The translations under genes and the position numbers were made by a program. The notes beneath the pieces are model-generated. The model saw only the letters and a program-made list of their open reading frames with translations, ran no database searches and had not been told where the DNA came from. 64,000 bases of DNA from contig JBCAMK010000005.1 of the NCBI GenBank assembly GCA_038503065.1, positions 1,178,001-1,242,000 on the forward strand, given 5' to 3'. Below are positions 9,202 through 19,862 of this stretch, one piece after another (within the stretch, counting starts at the first letter, position 1; each line of letters starts with the position of its first letter). Source of the stretch: Paragyromitra xinjiangensis. Taxonomy: Eukaryota; Ascomycota; Pezizomycetes; Pezizales; Discinaceae.

Positions 9202-12200
9202 GAGGCACAACCTCCCACAACAGGCATAGCCATGGTACAGCAGCTGAACTGCACCAAAGGACAGGCCTCTACTCTTTCAGTCATCTCCTCCTTTGATCAT
9301 TCTCAACACATCCTTATTCTTATGCTACAGGAACCATGGCTCGACCATAATTCACTTCCACCTAATTCTAAAACGGCGGACGCATATTATCCTTCCTCCT
9401 CACCTAAGGGTATTATTTATATCAAGAAAAATTTAAAAAACACAAAAATAATCACCACACTTTCGCCCAACCCCAACATAATTTCCATCCTCATAAAAAT
9501 TCCTCATCTCACTCTTGAGATCTGCAACATATATATCCAACCACGCAGCAGCTCCAATGATTACCACCTCCCACTGCTTTCACATCACTTCCATCAGAAT
9601 ACAATTCTCGCAGGGGATTTCAACCTCCACCACCCGTGGTGGTATGGCCCCATTACTGAAAATTATCAACATCTCTTTTCGCACCGCATTGCGTTAACAG
9701 ATCAAATCACAAACTGGCTGGAAACTAACAACTTCTGCCTCCTCAACAAACCAGGCATCCTAACCCACTTTCCCAGAAATGGACAAAGACCTTCCATCGT
9801 CGATCTCACCATGATAAGAGGTCTCACTGATATTTGTGGACCCTGGTCAGCCCCCCCCAACTGCCCACATAATTCTGATCATGTTTCCCTAAATACCACA
9901 CTCTACATCCATCCTCCGGAATATTCCAGCCGACGTTTATTCTCCAAAACAAATTGGCCCCTATTCCACAACATCATCCAAGAAGCAGCCATCCCTTTCA
10001 ATTATTCCAATGAGGAGAAAGCCAACCTCACTCTCACCCACATCACAGACACGATCAATCTAGCTATAGATTCAACGGTACCCCTCTCCAAACCTCGACC
10101 ATATTCCAAATCCTGGTGGACACCCAACCTCAAAGCCCTGAAAAAGAAACTTTCATGGGCAGAATCACGAGCACGGAAAACCAACGCCCCTCCCCACTGG
10201 CGAATCCTCGCCAATTCCACAAGAAAAGAATACAAAACTGAAATCATGCTAGCCAAATGGGACCATTGGCACCGCACCCTCAAAGATATCACTCCCAGCT
10301 CTGCCTGGAACCTCATGAACAGAAGCACCGCACGCAACAAGCCCAATATCCCTCCTATCGAAAAACAAGAAACCAATGAAGAAATCAGTAAAGCCTTCCG
10401 CCATACTTTTTTCCCTCCTCAGAGTATCCCACCTGATTTCCCCCCAAATTTTTTACCCCCCCCCCTCTGTCAACACCGAATCCATTTCCTTTTTGGTAAC
10501 GGAAGAGGAAATTGACTCCCTGCTCCAAAAATCAAACATGCGCACTGCAGTTGGCCCAGATGGGATCAACTACATCACACTCAGAGAAGTTCACCGCGCT
10601 CGCCCTGCCATTTTCACCTCTCTCTTCAACAACCTCCTTCGCATGGGTATCATGCCAGCTTCCTGGAAGATAACCCACTGTGTTCCTATCCCCAAATCAA
10701 ACAAGGCGGACTATTCATCCCCCAAGAGCTACCGCCCTGTCTCACTTCTCTCCTGCTTCGGCAAACTACTTGAGAAAATAGTTGCCCGAAAACTCGAAAC
10801 ATGCGCAACAATAAATGGCGCCATTCAATCACATCACACAGGAGCCAGGACAGGCATTTCTGCCACTGATTCCCTTCACCTCATCCTCACCCCTGCACAA
10901 AGACAACTGTTGATACCCGTTCCACATAACGATAAAAGGGCAATAAAACGTCCCTCCCGCCCCTCTATTTTGGCAACAGACATTGACGGAGCATTTAATT
11001 GCGTATCCCACCCCCACTTAATAAAAATCTTGGAACATTACACTTTCTCCCCATGGTGCATCAAATGGATGCAAAGCTTCACCTCCAATCGCACACTCGC
11101 CTTCCGAATCAATAACGAATTGGAAGCACCCCAGCCACTTACTGTTGGCTTACCACAAGGCTCACCACTTTCATCCATCGCATTTGTCATCTACGCTGCA
11201 GCACTCGACCCACTCACCCCACATCCCTCCGAAATTTCTACCATCTACATAGATGATGACACCGCTCTACAAATGAGCAAGAAACCCGCCTTCGCCACCA
11301 TACGTTTAGCAGAAAGACATATGGCAAAGGAGAAACGGGCCTCCTATCTCAATATCAAATTTTCCGAGCCCAAAACGGAATTAATCCATCTTATCACCCC
11401 TTTCACCAGTCAACCACCAACCCAGGCCGTTACATTAAACAACAAAGAATTTTCCCCCTCGCCTCACATCAAAGTCTTAGGCATCATATTAGATCAAAGA
11501 CTTAACTTTCACGCACATTGTCAACAAGCCTCCTCTCGCCTACGCACCTCCCTCTACCTGATAAATAATTTAGTCAAGGACAAGGGACCCACTCCTAACC
11601 TCCTCCACCAACTCACCCTCACCATCATTCTCCCAGCAGCCTTATATGGCTCCGAGGTATGGTGGACCGGTTCACAAAGCATCCTAGACAGACTTTCACC
11701 AGCATACCATCGTGCCGCAAGGCTAATATCTGGCCTTTCTAAATTCACTCCCATACATAAGCTATTACCTGAAGCCGGGCTAGCTCCACTCCACCTCTTA
11801 CTCGACATGCGCACCCAACATTACGGACTCCGCATTCTCCGCAACCCTAAACACCCCTTACACCACACATTATTACAATACCTTCATCCCACCGATTTCA
11901 AAGGCACTGGTCTACAATGGGTTGGCTCCCTGATCGCTAGATTACTGACCGGTGCCCCACTCGAAGATCTCTCCCTACCCATTCATCCATTCCTACATCC
12001 ATCCCACATACATATCCAAGGCTCTAAACAATCTGCTTCCTTAACCCACATGGATTGGCTACATGGCTTAGTGGATGCCCGGATCTTATATTCCGATGGC
12101 TCCCGAGCCGAAAGTGGCATAACCGCCTCAGGATGGAACATTCAGCACATCCAATATGGGATTACCACTTCCTCTCACCAGGGCAATTGCAACCTGGGAC

Positions 12201-12934
12201 ATCAGTGTGAAAATGAGGATGCGGAAATACACGGCATTCAAGAAGCCCTACATCTCCTAATTCATAATTTATCTGTAGATAATTCTACCATCTACCTCTG
12301 CGTTGAGAATCAAAACGCTCTTTTATCCCTTTCGGGTAGCAGCACTTCCAACCGCCAATACTTAAAAGACACATTGGCACATATATCTACACTGAATAAT
12401 TTAAATTCAGAAGTTTTTGGCCGATGGACTCCATCCCACACAAACATTCCTGGTAACGAAATCGCGGATCAAATGGCCAAACAGGGCCTTTCCCTTCCGC
12501 CATGCAAACATACCTGCACCACACTAGGCTGGCTCCGCCTTCAACCCAAACTCAATCTTCTCAAGTTATGGCAGCTCACAACCGAAACCCCTGTGGCCCT
12601 CCATCCTCCTCCAGTCGTACGATTCCTTCGCCGCAACCAGGCGAAAGCTATATCCACACTTCGCACTCAACAAACCAAGGCGGACCCAAATCCCCTCAGT
12701 CCTCCCTCCGCATGTCAATGTGGAGCCATTAATTCCTCTCCACACCTATCCCTCGCTTGCCCTCTCAATAGCATCACTCGACCGAATTGGGGCCAAGATT
12801 GGTACTCAGCCATCCTCCTTAACAACAACCACATTGACCTCCTGCATTTTATCCACGAGAACAATCTGGCCACGATTTCAACCAACAAATATCTCTATGG
12901 CGTATCAAATACGAATTTGCTAAATATAAATTGA
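9199..12934 (+). pseudogene. LINE-B ORF2 (endonuclease-RT-RNase H), one frameshift
   Basis: About 1245 codons. The N-terminal AP-type endonuclease shows LQEPWLDHN, AGDFNLHHPWWYG and NSDHVSLN. RT motifs follow: TDIDGAFNCVSH, GLPQGSPLSSIAF, YIDDDTALQ. The RNase H domain shows YSDGSRAESG, CENEDAEIHGIQEAL, GRWTPSHTNIPGNEIADQ, and the Cys/His tail is CQCGAI. The frame breaks in the C run at 10456-10465, which has ten Cs where nine would keep frame with copy 1. The 5' part reads 9199-10515 and the 3' part 10376-12934. A sequencing error in a homopolymer cannot be excluded. Without it this would be the most complete LINE in the window. Confidence 0.85.
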
Positions 12935-13189
12935 TCATAAGGCAATCCGGGCGGGGGAAGTTTTTCTTTTGTTTCCGGTTGGTTTAAGTTTGGTTATAAA
13001 TTTCCTTGGATTATGATTTAAGTGGTTCGGTTATGTTTTATGTTTTGTATTTTTCTTTATGTTGTATTATGTTTACGGGGATGTCGAGGATGGCGGTGGA
13101 TGAGACCATGTATTTCATATACGCGTGTCATTCAGTAGCTAGTTAGGTTAGCGACTGTCTAAAATTAAATGAAATTGGAAATTGGAAAT
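12935..13189 (+). other. LINE-B copy 2 3' UTR and tail
   Basis: Nearly identical to 7193-7460 apart from a short deletion. It carries GGCGGTGGATGAGACCATG and ends GAAATTGGAAATTGG. It joins the gypsy integrase fragment at GGACCTCAATC. Confidence 0.7.
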
Positions 13190-14155
13190 TGGACCTCAAT
13201 CTCTATGGACTTCATAGTGGGATTGCCTGAAACCGATGGGAATACCAAGATCTGGGTCATAGTTGACCGGTTTTCAAAGATGGCTCACTTCATTCCGCTT
13301 CCTAGCGAGAATAAGACTGAGGACATGGCAAAACTCTTCCTGAAAGAAATCTGGAAGCTTCATGGTCTCCCTGATGACATAGTCTCGGATAGGGATAGCA
13401 AATTCATCTCCCACTTTTGGCAGTCACTGATGGATCTCCTCAATGTGAAGTTGAATTTGTCTACCGCATTTCATCCACAAACCGATGGTCAAACCGAGAG
13501 GGTTAACCAGGTTCTGGAGCAGTATATGCGGAGCTATTGTTCCTTCCAACAGGATGATTGGTCAGATCTCCTCCCCCTCGCCGAGTATGCCTACAACTCT
13601 GCTATCTCCGAGTCCACCAAGGTATCACCCTTTTGTGCAAACTATGGGTTTGAACCTTGGACCAATTGGCCAAATGCAAAGCCAAGAGCAGATTGGGATA
13701 ACCCGGCGAGTCAAGTTAAGGTATCTCAGTGGGAAGCCATTTGGCATGCCATGCAGGAGAACCTGGGGAAGGCTAGGGTCCGGATGGCCCGCTGGTATGA
13801 TAAGCATCACCAGAAGGGACCGGAACTCAAGCCAGGTGATGAGGATATGCTTGATCGGCGCAATGTACAGACAAAGCGGCCGATGAACAAGCTGGATCAG
13901 AAGAAGTTTGGGCCCTTTAAGGTCAAGAAGGCAGTGGGGAAGCGAGCCTTTGAGCTTGTCTTGCCTCCGGGTATGAAGATATACCCGGTATTCCACATCA
14001 GCCTCTTGGAACCTTATAGAGCGCCAGCAGACTCACTGAGAAGAGAACCCCCACCAGAGATGGAGATGGTAGATGAGGAAGAGAACTGGGTGATGAGGGA
14101 GATAGCGGACTCCAGGGTGAACCGCAAAAAGAAGAGAGTGGAATATCTCGTGTTA
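13190..14155 (+). pseudogene. Ty3/gypsy integrase fragment, second gypsy family
   Basis: Encodes the integrase core SMDFIVGLPETDG (first Asp), VSDRDSKFISHFW (second Asp), HPQTDGQTERVNQVLEQ (Glu), the GPQ/H-like region KFGPFKVKKAVG and VFHISLLEPY. It breaks off in the chromodomain start (MREIADSR...YLV). It is diverged from the complete gypsy element at 49-52 kb. The left edge is the LINE-B tail and the right edge is the poly(A) tail of LINE-B' inserted on the opposite strand. An upstream Met at 13169 lies in the LINE tail and is not a real start. Confidence 0.85.
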
Positions 14156-14385
14156 TTTTTTTTTTGAATCGATTTAGATTGACTAACTACCTACTAGCTA
14201 CTCAAAATGGCACGGTATACAAAAATACATGGCCTCATCCACCACCAACCTCAAACCATCCCCGTTAAACACATAAACGAAAAGAAAAATACAAAACCAA
14301 TCAATCAAACAAACAAAACAAACACTTTTTATAACTGAAAACCCTCTGGATACAAAAGAAAAACTTCCTCCGCCCAGATGACCAG

Positions 14386-17300
14386 TTATGTATAATCAAG
14401 CAGATTTAAATCAGAAATACGATCATAATAATTTTTTGAAGAAAGGGTTGCCAAATTGTTGTCTCGAATGAATGCTAGCAGAGCAGTGACATCGGTGTTT
14501 TGTAAGATAGATTGGGTCCAACTCTGGGAGAAGTTGGGTCGAGTTGAAATGTTGAAAGGACATTGCAATGTGAGATGTCGTGAAGATAATAATGCGCCGC
14601 AATTGCAATTTATTGCAGGGCGTAGTGGATTTGGATCTGCATTGGTAAGTTCGCAACGCAGGAGAGAAATAGCTCTTGCTTGGGATCGTCTGAGGAACTG
14701 GGTGGTTTGTGGAGGGGCGAGGGAAACTGGAAAGGGACTTTGTAGTTGCCATTCCCTTAATAGGGAAAGTTTTGGTTGGAGTGTCAGCCATCCTAAAGTG
14801 GTGACTGTGTGCGTGCAGAGGGGAGACCTAGCTCCTTTTTTTGCTTGTATGTCTGCCATTTCGTTGCCTGGGATGCCCATATGAGAGGGGGTCCAGATGG
14901 CATTAACATTGCATTGCAAGTTGTGGAGAGTTTGGATGTGAGCGAGGGCAGCGGAGAGGAATTGTCTGTTGGAGGTAGGGTGGCCTGCTAGGGCCAAGAG
15001 GGCATTCTGGTTGTCAACACAGAGGTACACCGGGAGAGGAGTGTTGATGAGGTGTCTGAGGAGGTGTGCGAGGGCTTCTTGTATGCCATGGATCTCAGCG
15101 TCCTCGTTCTCACAATGGGGGCCAAGGCAGCATGAATTGGTGTAGGAAGAAATTGGAATTCCGTTTTGGTATCGGAGGATGTTCCATCCTGCGGAAGTGA
15201 TGCCATTTTCCTGCTTGGAACCGTCAGAATAGAGTACCCATGCTTGATGCAGGGTTTGGAGCCAGTCGAGGTGAGTGAGGGAGGCAGATTGCTTGCTGCC
15301 TGTGATGTGAATGTTCGTGTTTGCGAGATATGGAGCGATGGGTGGGGAAAGGCTTTCCAGTGGGGGGCTTGTGAGAAGTTTGGAAATAAGAGAACCAACA
15401 CGTTGGATCCCTGTTCCTTGTGTGTTGGAAGGATGTAGGTGTGCTAGGAGGGATTGATGTAGGGGGTTAAGTGAATTTTTTAGAAGTCGAATGCCATAGC
15501 GTTGGGAATGCATGTTGAGTAGGAGTTGCAGTGGGGGTAGGCCTGCTTCAGGAAGTAATTTGTTGATCGGAGTCCAACGGGGAAGGCCTGTAATTAGGCG
15601 AGCCAACTTATGATATGCGGGATTGAGGCGGTCCAGGATTGTTTGACTTCCTGTCCACCAGACTTCGGCTCCATATAAAGCGCCAGGGAGGGCGATGGAA
15701 TTTGCGAGTTGATGTAGGAGGTTGGGGGTTGGGCCTTTATTGCGGGTTAATTTGCGTATTAACTCAGTTGTGGAGCGGAGGGAAGAGGCTGCTTTGGTGG
15801 CATGTTTATGAAAGAGTAGGCGTTGATCAACAATGATGCCTAGGGTTTTGATGTGTGCCGATGGGGATATGATGTTTCCTAAGATGTTGATGGGCGTGTT
15901 CATGCCAGCTTGCTGAAGCTTGGCTTGGGTGGGAATAATGTGCATAAGTTCAGTTTTAGGAAGGGAAAACCTGATGTTGAGGTGGGCGGCCCTTTTGAAT
16001 TTGGAATCGAATCTCTCTTCCAATCTTTTCACAGCGAAGGGGCGGGTGCGTGCATTTTGGAGCATGGTGTCGTCATCAATGTATATGGTGGAAAGTTCGG
16101 TGTTGGTTTGTGGGGAAGATGGGGAATCTAATGCGCCTGCGTATATCGTAAAAGCAATGGATGAAATAGGAGATCCCTGAGGGAGGCCTGTTGGTAGGTT
16201 GTTGCTAGGGCCAGTTTCGCCGTTGATGCGGAAGGCAATCCTGCGATCGGAAGTGAAACTAATGAACCATTGGATGCACCATTTGGGAAATGTGTAATGT
16301 GTGAGGATGTCTAGGAATCTGGGATATGAGACGCAGTTGAAGGCGCCTTCTATATCGGTTGCGAGTAGTGTGGGACGTGGGGGTTGTCCATGTTTGACTT
16401 GGAATTGATGCGGGATTGCGTTTTGTGTTCTTGCATTGGTGAGGAGTAGGAGGAGAGAATCAGAGGCAGAAATGCCCGATCTTGCACCTGTGTGATGTGG
16501 TTGGAGGGCGCCATTTTGGGTGGCTATGGCTTCGAGTCTTTTGGCCATAAGCTTTTCAAGAAGTTTCCCTAAGCATGAAAGAAGGGAAACTGGGCGATGG
16601 CTTTTGGCTTGTGTGTAATCGGGTTTATTGGCTTTGGGTATGGGTACACAGTGTGCCAATTTCCATTCGTCTGGCATGATGCCATGGGTGAGGAGTGCTG
16701 TGAAAAGCAATGTGAGGAGTTGTGGTCTGGTTCGGTGGAGCTCCCTGAGTGATAAATAATTGATGCCATCCGGTCCCACAGCAGTGGAGAGGTTGGCCTT
16801 TTGTAAAAGTTTTTCTGCTTCCAAAGCAGAGATGTGGAGTGGAGTGTTCGAGGTGTCCCTTGTTGGCGGGGGGAGAAAGTTTTGGGGAAAGTGGGGGGGA
16901 TCTTCTGTGTGGGGGGGGAAGAAGGCCGCGTGGAAGGCTTGCGCGATGTCATGCGTGGATGTATTACCTCCGATGTTATGTATGGAGGGTTTATTGCGAG
17001 CTTGTGAGCCTTTAATAAGGTTGTAGGCGGATGATGCTGTGGCATTTTTGAGTGAAGTATGCCAGTGGTTCCATTGCGCAAGTTTGACTTCTTGCTTCCA
17101 GATGGAACGAAGGGCGGTAGCTTTCTCTTTCCAGTGGGGAGGGGAATTGGGCTTCCGTGACTGCCTTAGGAGCCATGCGAGTTTGCGTTTGATGTTCGTG
17201 AGAGTGGGTGTCCACCAGTTTTTTGTGTGGGTTGCTGGTTTTGACATTGGTACTGCGATTTGAATTGCCTCATGAAGGCAACACATTATTGATTTGAATG

Positions 17301-18129
17301 AAAGCAATGTGCTGGCAGGTGTGGAAAAAGAGAGAGTAATGTTGGCGTTTTGTATGACTTGGTGAAAGAGGGGCCAGTCCGTTTTAGAGAAGAGAGGCCG
17401 TGATATATATGTGGGTGGTTGGAGGTTTAGGATGGTTTGAGTGAGGAGGTGGTCGGAATTGTGCTGGTTGTGTGTTATGGCTGCCCATTGGCCAAGTTGC
17501 GCATCTAGCCCTTTTGCGAAGGTGAGGTCAATGGCTGTGGGTGAGGAGCCGTTTCTGGGGAAATGCGTTAGGGTGCCTGGTTTGTTGAGGAGGGTGAAGT
17601 GATTATCTTCAAGAAAGTCGATAAGGGTTTGGGTGAGGCTCCCATGTTTGGAAAAGAGGTGTTGGTGGGCTTCGGCTTTGGGTCCATACTACCAGGGGTT
17701 GTGAAGATTGAAGTCGCCTGTGAGGAGGGTGTTGTGGTGGAAGTGATGTGTGAAGATGGGGAGTTGTAGGTCTTTTGTTGGCTGTAGGTACAGGTTGCAA
17801 AGATCCAATGTGGTGAGGCTGAGGGTGCAGCGAACTGTGATAAGATTGGGGTTCGGTTGCATGGTGACTAAGGTTTTAATACCAAGATGTTTGCGGACGT
17901 AGGTTACTACCTTGGTGGGTAGGTTTGGATGTGTTGGGAAAAAAGAATCGAAGTGGTGGGCAAGCGGGGGAAGGTTGTTGTGATCAAGCCAAGGTTCTTG
18001 AAGTAATAAGAAAATAACGGAAGAATTTTTGTCTGCGTCAATGATTGCTGAAAGAGTGGAGGCCTGACCTTTGGCACATTTCAACTGCTGTACCAGGGTG
18101 TTGCCGGTTGTGTTTGTTTGTGTATTCAT
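14386..18129 (-). pseudogene. LINE-B' copy 1 ORF2 with one nonsense codon
   Basis: About 1247 codons in one frame, broken only by a TAG at 17689-17691. That codon is the second Trp of the endonuclease motif GDFNLHNPWW, intact in LINE-B as HHPWWYG. A TGG-to-TAG change is a G-to-A transition. Downstream the frame is open to 14386: RT (TDIEGAFNCVSY, GLPQGSPISSIAF, YIDDDTMLQ), RNase H (YSDGSKQENG, CENEDAEIHGIQEAL, IWTPSHMGIPGNEMAD) and a CNCGAL Cys/His cluster. One base change separates this from an intact ORF2. Confidence 0.88.
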
Positions 18130-18131
18130 TA
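18127..18131 (-). promoter_or_regulatory. TAATG overlap, LINE-B' ORF1/ORF2
   Basis: The ORF1 stop and the ORF2 ATG share one base, as in LINE-B and LINE-C. Confidence 0.7.
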
Positions 18132-19544
18132 AACGGCGGAGGTGTCTTTATTGGTGGAGCGGAGGTTTGCAATGATTTTTGCGTAATGGGTGCATGAGTT
18201 GCGTTCGAAAGCTTTGTGGGATTGATTGCAGTTGATGCAGCGGATTGGGGGGTGTGAGCATTTGGTGCCGGCAGGGCAGTTGGGAGTGTTGCAAGGGTGT
18301 TTGGAGGTTTCATGGGGTTCCGCGCAGATTGCACAGACGTTCTCCTTTTTGCAGGTCTGTTGATGGTGCCCATAAGCTTGACACTTGCGGCATTGGGTGG
18401 TTGGAGTGACGGAAAAATATTCTTGAATGCGGCACATGGAATTAAAGAGGGGGATCTGGGTGAAGCCAAGGGTTTCCGTTGTGAATTTTTGTGGAAGCGC
18501 GATGACGATTGCGGAGTGGGTTTTGTTTGCCCTTGCTTCCGGAGTTGTGAGCCATCTGGGAGTTTGTGCGAGGATAATGGTGGGGATGGCCGTGGTGAGA
18601 GCGGTGACAATGTCTGGCATGCTGACGGTGGTGGGGACGTTGTGAATGATGAACTTGGACCAGCGTGAATTGGGGCGAGCTTCAGTGATGGGGACTTTGA
18701 GGAGGGAGCAAGCTGCTTCAATTTCCTTGGAGTATGCAGCACAAATTTGTTCTGCGGATTCATCCGGTCGGGTGGTTAAGACAAGGTTTTGGCGGGCCGT
18801 TTTGGTGCAGATCAGGAGGGAGGTGTTGCGGGGGTTGAGTTCCTTGTTGATGGCGGTGAGTATGGTGCCATTGGTGAGAGTCTCGGGGATATCGCCAGAG
18901 GTCTCAATGATTATTTGCCTGTTGATTGTTGTGAATTGGGGTTGGAATAACTTGGGGACCGGTGTTTTCTTCTTGCGTCCATTTCCTTTTGTTTGTGGGG
19001 CTGCAGGTTTTTGGGCTGCTTGGGCGTAGGTGATGGGCTTCCCACTGTTGATGAGGGGGGTGTTGCGTGGAGGGGGGGGGTTGGTGTTGGTGTTGGTGTT
19101 GGTGTTGATTGGGAGGGTGGAAGAGGTGGAGAGTTTTTTGTCCATTTTGTGAAGGAGGGAAGACATGTTGTTCATGGCTGTGGAGAAGGAGGCAACCATT
19201 TGTTGAAGGTGTTGAGTCTCCTTCTTGAGGGCGTCGATGTTGTCCCTCTGTTCAGAGACTTTGTGGAGGAGGAATTGGTTGTCTTCAACCATTTTTGCGT
19301 CAATGCGTGCAAAACTGCTTTTCATGAGCCAAGATTGGTATTGGCCACAGTCTTCGCCCTGGGGGAGTTCGGGCATGTAGTCTTCGGCAGGGTCAAAGTC
19401 TTTGAGCCAGTTGGGGGTGGAATCAGCTGGGATTTCTCCCATCTGTTCTTCGTCGATGTATAGGGAGTCACTGGTGAGGCCAGCTGGTCCTGCAGTGGCA
19501 GGGTTGGCAAACATGGAGAGGCCAGTAGATCCGGGGAGGGACAT
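18129..19544 (-). CDS. LINE-B' ORF1 protein (Gag-like, CCHC knuckles)
   Basis: Intact. The first ATG at 19544 (MSLPGSTGLS) gives about 471 residues; the open frame extends to 19721 with conserved sequence (TPSPSPVKL), so the start is uncertain. Contents: an acidic region (GEIPADSTPNWLKDFD), a coiled-coil-like segment (~19200-19330), an Asn/Thr repeat from a (GGTGTT)n tract near 19075-19105, a basic linker, the RRM-like core FIIHNVPTT and three Cys/His knuckles (CRKCQAYGHHQQTC, CAICAEPH, CINCNQSH). It ends in TAATG with ORF2. Confidence 0.85.
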   Translation of the reverse strand: MSLPGSTGLSMFANPATAGPAGLTSDSLYIDEEQMGEIPADSTPNWLKDFDPAEDYMPELPQGEDCGQYQSWLMKSSFARIDAKMVEDNQFLLHKVSEQRDNIDALKKETQHLQQMVASFSTAMNNMSSLLHKMDKKLSTSSTLPINTNTNTNTNPPPPRNTPLINSGKPITYAQAAQKPAAPQTKGNGRKKKTPVPKLFQPQFTTINRQIIIETSGDIPETLTNGTILTAINKELNPRNTSLLICTKTARQNLVLTTRPDESAEQICAAYSKEIEAACSLLKVPITEARPNSRWSKFIIHNVPTTVSMPDIVTALTTAIPTIILAQTPRWLTTPEARANKTHSAIVIALPQKFTTETLGFTQIPLFNSMCRIQEYFSVTPTTQCRKCQAYGHHQQTCKKENVCAICAEPHETSKHPCNTPNCPAGTKCSHPPIRCINCNQSHKAFERNSCTHYAKIIANLRSTNKDTSAV

Positions 19545-19862
19545 TTTAGTGGGTGAGCCGGAGCGTGCTGGGGCAGGTGAGGGGTTGGAGAGTTCTCTTT
19601 TGCGACCGATGATGGGGAGGGTGAAGCTGGGGCCAAGGCCTACAAGCTTCACAGGAGATGGGGATGGGGTTCTGGAATGCCTCGGTGGAGTTTGAGGAGG
19701 ATCCAGTGTGTTGTGGGGCAATGCGCCCGTGCTTTATGAAAGCGGGGTAAGGGTGGTGAGAAATGAAGCGCGAGAGTTAAAGACTTTTGTGTGTATGTAA
19801 CGCCGTTGCAACGTAGATTTTGGAGTTTTGCAGGGATCTTTTTAGTCGCGAGGACGGTGTTA

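Larger units (their letters stand above)
7470..13189 (+). mobile_element. LINE-B copy 2 (Tad/I-like LINE), nearly full length
   Basis: Holds a short 5' UTR, ORF1, an overlapping ORF2 (TAATG junction at 9197-9201), a 3' UTR and the tail GAAATTGGAAATTGG. The 5' end is set by comparison with LINE-B' near 19855: both have TCCT..., then AAAAAGATCCCTGCAAAACT. The same GGACCTCA follows the tail of copy 1 and the tail of copy 2. The only visible lesion is one extra C in a C run in ORF2 (10456-10465). Confidence 0.8.
14156..19855 (-). mobile_element. LINE-B' copy 1, nearly full length
   Basis: Minus strand: 5' UTR (about 19855-19545), ORF1, ORF2 joined by TAATG, 3' UTR, and a poly(A) tail (T run 14156-14165 on the plus strand). 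It is inserted in the gypsy fragment before TAACAC(GAG). The same TAACAC follows the poly(A) of LINE-B' copy 2 at the 5' end (19856-19862), which may be the target duplication. The RT is about 60% identical to LINE-B by eye. The 3' UTR shares GGATGAGGCCATGTAT and AGTAGCTAGTAGG with LINE-B. The known lesion is one stop in ORF2. Confidence 0.85.

Noticed and set aside
13169..13189. Start codon for the gypsy integrase frame
   Set aside because: These bases are the tail of LINE-B copy 2; the integrase homology begins after them.
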